Made by a program: the position numbers and the translations under genes. From Chloroflexota bacterium (GTDB taxonomy: Bacteria; Chloroflexota; Limnocylindria; Limnocylindrales; CSP1-4), in assembly GCA_021785115.1 (NCBI GenBank), contig JAJYGO010000459.1:1-14024 (forward strand): DNA of 14,024 nt, read 5' to 3'. Below are positions 1 through 5,717 of the stretch, one piece after another. Under the pieces are notes generated by a model, which was not told the DNA's origin, did not search any database, and saw only the letters and a list, made by a program, of their open reading frames with translations. The first letter of the stretch is position 1; the number at the start of each line of letters is the position of its first letter.

Positions 1-74
1 GGCTGCTCGCGCATGAGCGCCGCGACCAGCGCGCTGCCGAGCCTGCCGCCGGCCCCGGTGACGGCGATCCTCAC
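1..74 (-). CDS. rmlD: Probable dTDP-4-dehydrorhamnose reductase, N-terminus only (cut by window start)
   Basis: Only the first 24 codons are present, read leftward from a GTG at 74-72. They give a beta strand followed by a glycine-rich nucleotide-binding turn (RIAVTGAGGRLGSALVAAL), the N-terminal Rossmann signature of RmlD and other extended short-chain dehydrogenases. RmlD reduces dTDP-4-keto-L-rhamnose to dTDP-L-rhamnose with NAD(P)H. The name rests mainly on context, since rmlA and rmlB lie directly upstream on the same strand. Another NAD-dependent epimerase or reductase would look the same at this length. No SD is visible before the GTG. The GTG instead overlaps, as GTGA at 74-71, the stop of a 48-codon ORF that itself starts on the rmlB stop. 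Confidence 0.6.
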   Translation of the reverse strand, partial: MRIAVTGAGGRLGSALVAALMREQ

Positions 75-217
75 GGCGTGGGGTCGGCTGCGGCGGCGCG
101 GAATCCGCGGGCGGCGCCGGGTGCGCCTCGGACGACGGCCGCGCCGGGCGCGCCTCGGACGACGGCCGCAATGCCGCGCGCGGCACGGGCTGCGGCGTGT
201 TCGAGGGTGCCGGTCAC
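71..217 (-). CDS. 48-aa bridging mini-ORF between rmlB and the rmlD-like gene
   Basis: A GTG at 217-215 overlaps the rmlB stop (GTGA, 217-214). The frame stays open for 48 codons and ends at TGA 73-71, which overlaps the GTG start of the next gene (GTGA, 74-71). The product is Ala/Arg/Gly-rich and carries two copies of the block VVRGAPGAA, produced by a 27-bp tandem repeat. It matches no family I recognise and has no SD. The exact fit between two genes suggests it carries terminating ribosomes onward (reinitiation relay) rather than making a functional protein. It could also be a chance open frame in GC-rich spacer. Confidence 0.35.
   Translation of the reverse strand: MTGTLEHAAARAARGIAAVVRGAPGAAVVRGAPGAARGFRAAAADPTP
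116..169. repeat. 27-bp tandem direct repeat, two copies
   Basis: Units at 116-142 and 143-169 are identical except for T122 versus C149. They lie in the rmlB/rmlD spacer. The period is a multiple of three, so the bridging frame on the minus strand stays open whatever the copy number. Confidence 0.85.
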
Positions 218-1443
218 GGCGCCGCCGGATCGTGCGGGGTGCTCCCCGCCAGGCGCGCCCCGTACTGGCGCGCGTAGTAGCCGCGCCACTCGCCCGACTT
301 CAGGGGCCGCCACCAGTCCTCGTGCTCGCGGTACCAGCGCACCGTGGCCGCCAGCCCGTCCTCCAGCGGCACCCGCGCCGACCAGCCGAGCGCCGCGATG
401 CACGCCCCATCCATCTTGTAGCGCCGGTCGTGGCCGGGGCGGTCCTCCACGTGCCGGATCAGCTCGTCCCCGCGGCCCAGCTGCGCCAGGATCCGGCGCG
501 TCAGCTCCAGGTTGGTCAGCTCGGCCACGCCCGGGAGGTTGTACACGCCGCCTGGCTGGCCCCGGCGCAGCACCAGCTCGATCCCGGCCGCGTGGTCGTC
601 CACGTGGATCCAGTCGCGCCGCTGCAGGCCGTCGCCGTAGAGCGGGAGCGCCTGTCCGTCGATCGCGTTGGTCACGAAGAGCGGGATCACCTTCTCGGGG
701 TACTGGTAGGGACCGTAGGTGTTGGACCCGCGCGTGATCACGGCGTCGATGCCGTGGGTGATCACGTAGCTGCGGACGAGCAGGTCGCCGGAGGCCTTGG
801 CCGCCGCGTAGGGGCTGCGGGGGCGCAGCGGGGCGTCCTCGTCGCTGGCGCCCTCCGGCACCTCGCCGTAGACCTCGTCGGTGGAGACCTGCAGGTAGCG
901 CACCGGGTGGTCGGCCCGACGCACGGCCTCGAGCAGGGTGTGCACGCCGAGCACCCCCGTGCGGAGGAACGCGGTGGGGTCGTGGATGCTGCGGTCCACG
1001 TGCGACTCGGCGGCGAAGTTGACCACGGCGTCGGCGTCGGCGACGAGGGGGGCGACGACGAGGGGGTCGGCGATGTCCCCGACGATCAGCCGGAAGCGGC
1101 CGGCCTGGTCGGGGTCGTCCTCGCAGGGGGCCAGGTTGGCGGGGTTGCCGGCGTAGGTCAGCTTGTCGAGGACGGTGACGATGATCTCGGGATCGGCGCG
1201 CAGGAGGTTGCGCACGAAGGCGCTGCCGATGAACCCGGCGCCGCCGGTGACGAGCAGCGAATGGAAGGCGCGGTCCCCGGTCCGCTGTCGACGGGGGGTC
1301 GGGCGGGGGGCGGCGCTCCGGCGGGGCGTGGGCCCAGGGTCGGCGGGGTCGGGCGAGGCGGCCGATATGGTGCGGGTCGCGGGTCGCCGCTCGGGCGCCA
1401 GGACGCGGCCGGAGCCGGCGCCATGGCGGGGGGTCGGGGTCAT
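214..1443 (-). CDS. rmlB: dTDP-glucose 4,6-dehydratase
   Basis: The product (409 aa) converts dTDP-D-glucose to dTDP-4-keto-6-deoxy-D-glucose, the second step of dTDP-L-rhamnose synthesis in the cytoplasm. It is an extended short-chain dehydrogenase. The NAD-binding GGAGFIGS is at residues 67-74, the catalytic STDEVYG triad (Thr188, Asp189, Glu190) follows, and the YAAAK pair is Tyr212/Lys216. It also has the RGSNTYGPYQYPEKVIP block (238-254) and the family-typical C-terminus WYREHEDWW. Without its first 60 residues the protein has the usual length of about 350 aa. Those 60 residues are Pro/Arg/Ala-rich and have no counterpart in known RmlB. No in-frame ATG or GTG occurs closer to the fold, so the start is uncertain. 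The ATG at 1443 has no SD but sits in an ATGA overlap with a mini-ORF. Function is secure; the start is not. Confidence 0.95.
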   Translation of the reverse strand: MTPTPRHGAGSGRVLAPERRPATRTISAASPDPADPGPTPRRSAAPRPTPRRQRTGDRAFHSLLVTGGAGFIGSAFVRNLLRADPEIIVTVLDKLTYAGNPANLAPCEDDPDQAGRFRLIVGDIADPLVVAPLVADADAVVNFAAESHVDRSIHDPTAFLRTGVLGVHTLLEAVRRADHPVRYLQVSTDEVYGEVPEGASDEDAPLRPRSPYAAAKASGDLLVRSYVITHGIDAVITRGSNTYGPYQYPEKVIPLFVTNAIDGQALPLYGDGLQRRDWIHVDDHAAGIELVLRRGQPGGVYNLPGVAELTNLELTRRILAQLGRGDELIRHVEDRPGHDRRYKMDGACIAALGWSARVPLEDGLAATVRWYREHEDWWRPLKSGEWRGYYARQYGARLAGSTPHDPAAP

Positions 1444-1460
1444 CGCGGGCGCTGGCTCAT
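1440..1460 (-). CDS. 6-codon mini-ORF overlapping the rmlB start
   Basis: ATG at 1460-1458 reads MSQRPR and stops at TGA 1442-1440. Its ATG overlaps the stop of the preceding 25-codon ORF (ATGA, 1460-1457), and its stop overlaps the rmlB ATG (ATGA, 1443-1440). It is the second link in a two-step chain from rmlA to rmlB. It is too short to be a product in its own right, and I read it as a possible translational-coupling element. Confidence 0.3.
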   Translation of the reverse strand: MSQRPR

Positions 1461-1534
1461 CTCGGGCAGCCGCAGAATCGCGGGCCGGCCCGACCGGGCC
1501 AGGCCTCAGGGTTTGCGCGCGGCGTGGCCCTCAT
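1457..1534 (-). CDS. 25-aa bridging mini-ORF after rmlA
   Basis: ATG at 1534-1532 overlaps the rmlA stop (ATGA, 1534-1531). The frame encodes 25 residues, beginning MRATPRANPEAW and ending FCGCPR, and stops at TGA 1459-1457 on the start of the 6-codon ORF. No SD or recognisable domain is present. Together the two mini-ORFs fill the whole rmlA-rmlB spacer. Confidence 0.3.
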   Translation of the reverse strand: MRATPRANPEAWPGRAGPRFCGCPR

Positions 1535-2328
1535 CGCGGGCCGTCCACCCCGCGGGGCTGCGGCAGCACGCCGCGCGCCGCATCGTCGGCCGCCAGCTGG
1601 GTCGCCGCCATCAGCGAGTCTACCGTGCCGGCGTCGGTCCAGCGGCCCCCGTAGCGCCGCCAGAAGATCCCGCCGTGCACCAGGTAGTGGTTGAGCACGT
1701 CGGTGATCTCGAACTCGCCGCGCGCGGAGGGCACCAGCCGCTCGATCACGTCGAACACGTCGCGGCGCAGGAAGTACACGCCGATCGGGATGAAATGCGA
1801 CTTCGGGTGCTCGGGCTTCTCCTCGAAGCCCACCAGCACGTCGTCGTCGCGGGTGCCGTCGGCCGCTGAGCCGTCCGGCCGGCGGAACTCGGCCACCCCG
1901 AAGCGACGCGGGTCGGGCACCTCGTAGAGGAGAGTGCCCGCGCCGAAGTCGCTCGCCTCGAACGCCTCTGCCACGTTCTCCAGCGGCTCGCCCAGCAGCA
2001 CGTTGTCGCCGAGGACCGTGCAGAACGGGTCGTCCCCCACGAAGCGCCGGGCCAGCCCGATCGCGTGGGCGATGCCCAGGGCGCCGCGCTGGAAGCGGTA
2101 GGTAAGGTCGAGCCCGAAGGCGTTCCCGTCGGCCAGCAGCTCCACGATGTCCCCGACGCTCTTGCCGCCCACGATCACCAGCACGTCGCGGATCCCCATG
2201 CCGGCCAGGGTCTCGATGGGGTAGTCGATCATGGGCCGGTCGAAGACGGGCAGCAGGTGCTTGTTGGTGACGAGCGTGAGGGGGTAGAGGCGCGTCGCCG
2301 TCCCGCCTGCCAGCACGAGGCCCTTCAT
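1531..2328 (-). CDS. rmlA: Glucose-1-phosphate thymidylyltransferase
   Basis: The product (265 aa) makes dTDP-glucose from dTTP and glucose-1-phosphate, the entry step to dTDP-rhamnose. The nucleotidyltransferase signature is at the very N-terminus: MKGLVLAGGTATRLYPLT, then KHLLPVFDRPMIDYPIE (residues 23-39). GDN at 108-110 provides the metal-binding Asp. EEKP (169-172), GEFEITD (204-210) and WTDAGT (230-235) match the family. An open frame continues upstream to a GTG at 2433, but those 35 residues do not fit the family, and the ATG at 2328 places the signature at residue 1 as usual. No SD precedes it. A TACCCT hexamer 8 nt upstream suggests a leaderless transcript. A terminator-like hairpin separates it from the secreted-protein gene upstream, so this is probably the first gene of the rml operon. 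Confidence 0.94.
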   Translation of the reverse strand: MKGLVLAGGTATRLYPLTLVTNKHLLPVFDRPMIDYPIETLAGMGIRDVLVIVGGKSVGDIVELLADGNAFGLDLTYRFQRGALGIAHAIGLARRFVGDDPFCTVLGDNVLLGEPLENVAEAFEASDFGAGTLLYEVPDPRRFGVAEFRRPDGSAADGTRDDDVLVGFEEKPEHPKSHFIPIGVYFLRRDVFDVIERLVPSARGEFEITDVLNHYLVHGGIFWRRYGGRWTDAGTVDSLMAATQLAADDAARGVLPQPRGVDGPR

Positions 2329-2336
2329 TGGGCGGA

Positions 2337-2342
2337 AGGGTA
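2337..2342 (-). promoter_or_regulatory. Candidate -10 element for a leaderless rmlA transcript
   Basis: On the minus strand TACCCT (fits TANNNT) lies 8 nt before the rmlA ATG, the spacing expected when transcription starts at the A of the start codon. There is no SD and no convincing -35. The motif is short, so this is a weak call. Confidence 0.3.
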
Positions 2343-2430
2343 GCAGGTGGGCGAGGCGGTCCCCATCACCGGGGAGGCGGACGAGGATCGAGCCGCCGGG
2401 GTCGTCGCCGGTCGACGGTCTCTCGGGCAC

Positions 2431-2464
2431 CAATCGGCGGCCCCAGCTGAGGGGCCGCCGATTG
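2431..2464 (-). terminator. Perfect 14-bp stem-loop after the secreted-protein gene
   Basis: 2431-2444 (caatcggcggcccc) is the exact reverse complement of 2451-2464, with a 6-nt loop. It begins 52 bp past the stop of the minus-strand gene ending at 2516 and lies before rmlA. There is no U-tract on either side, so it could be a non-canonical GC-rich terminator, a 3'-end stabiliser, or a transcription-factor site. Confidence 0.65.
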
Positions 2465-2515
2465 CGCGTGACGGAGGTGGTCGCCGGCCCTCTAGGTGAG
2501 GGTCCGGGCCGCCGG

Positions 2516-3277
2516 CTACCGGAGCCGGATCACCACGCGGAGCGCGTCCGCGCGCGCATCCAGCAGCTGCGCCCGGGCGCGCAGGACGGCGGTCTGGGCG
2601 CGCACGAGCAGTGGGCGCGCGCTGCCTGCGTCGTACTCGGCGGGGGTGAGGGCCAGCAGACGCGTGGAGAGCCCGGAAACGTCGGAGGCTGCCCGCGCGA
2701 CGGCACGGTTCATGGCCGTCAGTGCCGCGGACGCCGAGCTCGTGTTGCGGCCCTTCGCTGCGGCGGCCTGGATGCGGGCCTCGAGCCGGGCGTCCACCGT
2801 CGCGTAACGCGCCACGGTCGCGCTCACCGCGTCGGCTTCCGAGACGAGGGTCACCTGCCGCGCCGCCAGCGCGAAGACCCGGTACTCGCTGACGATGGAG
2901 GCGAGATCGCGCTGTACCGCGGCGAGCGTGGTCTCGGCGTCCAGGGTCCCCTTGAGGCTGGTCAGCCCACTCGTGTCGTTCGACAGGATGGTCGCAAGGG
3001 CCGACTGGTCGCCGGAGGTGAGGACCTTGCTGTCCTGGACCAGGGGGCTGGCCTTCGACAGGTAGTCCAGGCGCTGGTCGATCATGCAGTCGCCGAGGGC
3101 GATCCCGTTTGCCACCGTTTCCGAGGCCTTGTACGCGGCCTGTTCGGCAGCGCAGGGTCCGGCGGTCGTGGTGGGGCTGCTCGTGGCCGCGACCGGGGCA
3201 ACGGTGCCCAGCAGCGAGCCGGCGATGAGGAGGGTGCCGCCGAGCGTGGCGGCGAGCAGGCGCAGGCGGGTCGACAT
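2516..3277 (-). CDS. Secreted helical protein of unknown function
   Basis: The product is 253 aa. I chose the ATG at 3277 over an in-frame ATG at 3292 because a perfect GGAGG (3290-3286) lies 8 nt before it and overlaps the upstream codon. Residues 1-30 are a classical signal peptide: MSTRLRLL, then a hydrophobic core rich in Leu/Ala/Gly, then an APVAA-like cleavage region. After a Ser/Thr/Pro stretch the mature protein is almost entirely Ala/Leu/Arg/Asp-rich helix with heptad-like spacing. The only cysteines are two early ones (residues 42 and 64), which could form one disulfide. I recognise no family. The composition resembles export-linked, helical-bundle or coiled-coil envelope proteins. 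It appears to be monocistronic, with its own SD and a hairpin after its stop. Confidence 0.8.
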   Translation of the reverse strand: MSTRLRLLAATLGGTLLIAGSLLGTVAPVAATSSPTTTAGPCAAEQAAYKASETVANGIALGDCMIDQRLDYLSKASPLVQDSKVLTSGDQSALATILSNDTSGLTSLKGTLDAETTLAAVQRDLASIVSEYRVFALAARQVTLVSEADAVSATVARYATVDARLEARIQAAAAKGRNTSSASAALTAMNRAVARAASDVSGLSTRLLALTPAEYDAGSARPLLVRAQTAVLRARAQLLDARADALRVVIRLR

Positions 3278-3340
3278 GTGGGTGGCCTCCATGCGTGACG
3301 AACTGATGCGACCGAGTCTGTCGCCCCTGGATCAAGATGG

Positions 3341-3346
3341 CGTCAA
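3341..3346 (-). promoter_or_regulatory. Possible -35 element for the secreted-protein gene
   Basis: The minus strand reads TTGACG about 64 nt before the start codon, one mismatch from the sigma-70 -35 consensus. No good -10 lies at 16-18 nt. It falls in the 175-bp spacer between the GT87-like gene and this gene, where nothing else is evident. Confidence 0.2.
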
Positions 3347-3452
3347 GAGCGACCGGTCGGCTGCGGTGGCGCGGCACCGACCTACACGGGGATCCCCGGC
3401 ATCGCCCCCGACAACACCATCGTCGTAACCGGCGTGGGCCACCCGCAGTCGG

Positions 3453-4403
3453 TCAGTCGGCGGCGGCCGCTTCCAGGGCGCTGAGCGCCTGGGTGCGCGT
3501 GTGCCGCCAGGCGGCCCGCGCTTCGAACCAGCGATCGACCGCGCGGCCCAGGGCGTCACGCATGTACGGCAGCACGCCGACGAGCATGGAGGCGCTGACC
3601 CAGTACACCACCGGCAGCGCGAGTGTCGTACCGACCACCAGCGCCCAGCGCCGGCCCGTCAGCGCGCCGAGGACGACCGCCAGCAGCACGAACGGGAGCC
3701 GGACCCAGAATGACAGGTAGTACGGTGGGGCGACCGGAGTGCCGTTGGCGGTGAGCAGCACCAGCCAGTCCGCCCACAGGTTCGGGTGCAGAACGAACGA
3801 GACACCGGCGATCAACGCCGTGGCCCCCAGCGCAATGGCCAGGGACCGCCACTCGCGCCGGATCGCGAACCATAGCAGCCCCAGGCCGGGGGTCGCCTTG
3901 GTGAGCAGCACGGCCGCCCAGGTGGCCGGGTACCGGAAGCCAAGAACGACCGCCAGCGCCAGGAAGATCTGGATGTTGCCGACGTTGAGCTCCGACTGGA
4001 CGGGCACCAGGAACAGGATCGGGGCCAGGAACGGGCCCGCCAGGTAGGCGAGGACCACCAGCTGGGCGGCCCTCCATACGGCCCCGACGGCACCCAAGTC
4101 GAGGTTGCGCAGCGGCGCGATGACGAACTCCCAAGCCGGGCTGTACATGTACTTGTTCTCCAGCCCGGCATGCACGTTCTGATACAGGCGATGCGGATCG
4201 GCGGCCCACCAGCCCCCTGTATCGACGGGCGGGGCGCCGTGGGCAAGCCACCACCAGTCGACGAGGGCCACCACGACGCCGACCAGGAACAGGGCGTCCC
4301 GGAGCGCGCGGGCGCGGTTGCGCGTGACTGGCAGCCGGAACGATACGTTCAGCAGCCACGTGCCTTGCCGGCTTCCGCGGTACCACCAGCGAGGTCCTCG
4401 CAT
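3453..4403 (-). CDS. GT87/DUF2029-like polytopic membrane protein (paralog 1)
   Basis: The product is 316 aa with roughly eight hydrophobic segments, the first at about residues 36-54 and others near 107-135, 142-160, 163-180, 187-206, 232-250 and 254-278. The layout fits the GT-C fold of GT87 (DUF2029) polyprenyl-phosphate sugar mannosyltransferases. Asp61 in the first external loop is followed by YMYSPAW (85-91, the family's YxYPP-like block), NVGNIQ (140-145), LTKATPGL (167-174) and LWADWL (209-214). The likely role is sugar transfer from a lipid-linked donor to an envelope glycan outside the membrane; donor and acceptor cannot be read from sequence. The ATG at 4403 has a good SD (GAGGGAG, 6 nt away). 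It is shorter than many GT87 members and ends in an Ala-rich helical tail. It is divergent from, and homologous to, the next gene. Confidence 0.8.
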   Translation of the reverse strand: MRGPRWWYRGSRQGTWLLNVSFRLPVTRNRARALRDALFLVGVVVALVDWWWLAHGAPPVDTGGWWAADPHRLYQNVHAGLENKYMYSPAWEFVIAPLRNLDLGAVGAVWRAAQLVVLAYLAGPFLAPILFLVPVQSELNVGNIQIFLALAVVLGFRYPATWAAVLLTKATPGLGLLWFAIRREWRSLAIALGATALIAGVSFVLHPNLWADWLVLLTANGTPVAPPYYLSFWVRLPFVLLAVVLGALTGRRWALVVGTTLALPVVYWVSASMLVGVLPYMRDALGRAVDRWFEARAAWRHTRTQALSALEAAAAD

Positions 4404-4435
4404 CCTGTTCTCCCTCTTCGGGCCGGCGGAACAGG
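4404..4435 (-). promoter_or_regulatory. Inverted repeat enclosing the SD of GT87 paralog 1
   Basis: CCTGTTC (4404-4410) and GAACAGG (4429-4435) are exact 7-bp inverted repeats separated by 18 nt. In the minus-strand mRNA they would form a stem ending directly at the ATG, with the SD GAGGGA in the loop. This could modulate initiation, or the repeat could be a protein operator. Confidence 0.4.
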
Positions 4436-4436
4436 C

Positions 4437-4447
4437 GCTAGCCTAGC
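4437..4447. promoter_or_regulatory. Palindrome gctag-c-ctagc in the divergent spacer
   Basis: A perfect 5+1+5 palindrome, just beyond the previous inverted repeat and between the two divergent GT87-like genes. The CTAG cores make it stand out in GC-rich DNA. It is an operator candidate with no experimental support here. Confidence 0.3.
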
Positions 4448-4590
4448 AGGCGATGCGAAGGCTCCAAGCAGGCCGTTCGGCGGCGCCGGCACAGGACTCC
4501 TGGGTGGTCGGTGCACCATCCGGAGCTGTGTCGGGGACTGGCACGACTGACCTGCCGGGCCCGAGCGAGGTGCCGGACCGGGGACGGCTG

Positions 4591-5451
4591 ATGCGACGCT
4601 TGGCGATCTACGCGGCGGCCATGCTCGGCGGGATCCTCCTCGCCGTGGTCGCGGTGGACTCGTGGCCGCGGGTCTACTTCGATGGCCTGGCGTACTGGCG
4701 GGCCGGGGAACGACTGCTGGCCGGGACGCCGGTGTACCAGGCCGGCCTGGTCGGGACGCCGCTCGCCTACTGGTACCCGCCGCCCCTGGCTCAGGCCCTG
4801 GCCCCGTTCACGGCCGTGGTGCCGGAGGTCGTCTTCAACTGGCTGTGGATCGCCCTCCTGGTGGGCTGCCTGTGGTGGCTGGTCGACGGTCGCCCCTTCC
4901 TGTTCCTGGTCAGCCTTGTCTTCCTACCGGTGGCCGTGGAGCTAAGCGTCCGCAACATCCACCTGCCGCTGGCGGCGATGCTCGTGGTGGGACTGTCGCG
5001 GCGCGGCTGGAGTTGGCTGCTGGGGGTGGGGGCGGCGATCAAGATCGCGCCGGCGGTCGGGATCGTCTACCTCGCCGCACGGGGACGCTGGCGGGACGCC
5101 GCGATCGGCTTCGGCGCGGCCGCGGCCATCTGCGCCGTCAGCGTCGTGCTCGCGCCAGCACTCTGGTTTGACTGGGTGCGGACCATGCTGTCGAACGGTG
5201 GGGTGGAGGCCGGGGCGTCGTTCCTGCCGATCCCGTACTGGGTGCGGGGCCTGGCGGCGCTGGCGCTGGCGGCCTGGGCCGGGCGGCAGCCGCAACGGGT
5301 CGGCGACCCGCTGGCCGCCATCGCCGTGGTCGTCGCGCTGCCGACCTGGTGGGCGCCCGCGTTCGCGACGCTCCTCGCGGCCTGGAAGCTGCGGCCAAGG
5401 CGGCGGGGGGAGGGCTCTGTCGGCCGTGGGCTGGGCACCGTCCGGACGTAG
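4591..5451 (+). CDS. GT87/DUF2029-like polytopic membrane protein (paralog 2)
   Basis: The product is 286 aa. The frame is open from an ATG at 4453, but the first 46 codons encode a polar Gly/Pro-rich stretch. The ATG at 4591 puts MRRLAIYAAAMLGG, a normal first membrane segment, at the N-terminus and is preferred although its SD is weak. The family features are clear: an Asp-containing first loop (VYFDGLAYWRAGERLLAGTPVY, split across residues 28-49), YWYPPP (60-65), SVRNIHLPLA (119-128), KIAPAVG (151-157) and LWFDWVRTMLSNGG (191-204). The NI/K/WxDW..NG series aligns in order with paralog 1 on the opposite strand, so the two arose by duplication or were kept as a divergent pair. The likely role is polyprenol-linked sugar transferase in envelope glycan synthesis; substrates are unknown. 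Confidence 0.8.
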   Translation: MRRLAIYAAAMLGGILLAVVAVDSWPRVYFDGLAYWRAGERLLAGTPVYQAGLVGTPLAYWYPPPLAQALAPFTAVVPEVVFNWLWIALLVGCLWWLVDGRPFLFLVSLVFLPVAVELSVRNIHLPLAAMLVVGLSRRGWSWLLGVGAAIKIAPAVGIVYLAARGRWRDAAIGFGAAAAICAVSVVLAPALWFDWVRTMLSNGGVEAGASFLPIPYWVRGLAALALAAWAGRQPQRVGDPLAAIAVVVALPTWWAPAFATLLAAWKLRPRRRGEGSVGRGLGTVRT

Positions 5452-5717
5452 CCTCGGGGCGCCGCCAATACGCCCCCGCTGTCCGGCCGACTCTTCGCTG
5501 GTCGCCATCTCACAGGCCGGCGCGCTGCTCGCCACGACCGAGGCCTCCGCACGTCCCGTGGGGGTCGGCTCAAGCGCCAGTGCCCGGAAGCCTCAGGACC
5601 GACCGGTCGGATGCCCTCCTGGGCGCGCTCACGACGTGGACGGGACTCCCGCCCGGCCTCGAGCCCGCGTCTATCGACCGCTGTGGATATGGCCGCCCGT
5701 CACTGCCGGCATGAGCA
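5452..5717. other. Convergent intergenic spacer
   Basis: This stretch lies between the stop of GT87 paralog 2 (plus) and the stop of the minus-strand TadG. It holds an imperfect CGGGGCG/CGCCCCCG inverted repeat near 5456-5480, which may act as a bidirectional terminator stem without a U-tract, and a perfect 12-bp palindrome ccgaccggtcgg at 5599-5610. I see no convincing gene; the open frames crossing it are Arg/Pro-rich. Confidence 0.45.

Noticed and set aside
13..1869. Very long plus-strand open frame (618 codons) over the rml genes
   Set aside because: It is antisense to rmlB and rmlA, whose motifs are unambiguous. Its product is Arg/Gly/Val-rich, as expected of a GC-rich shadow frame.
5599..5610. 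Palindrome ccgaccggtcgg as a specific operator
   Set aside because: Its core gaccggtc or close variants recur in unrelated places (near 3351, 9235, 11068), so in this GC-rich DNA it is not distinctive.
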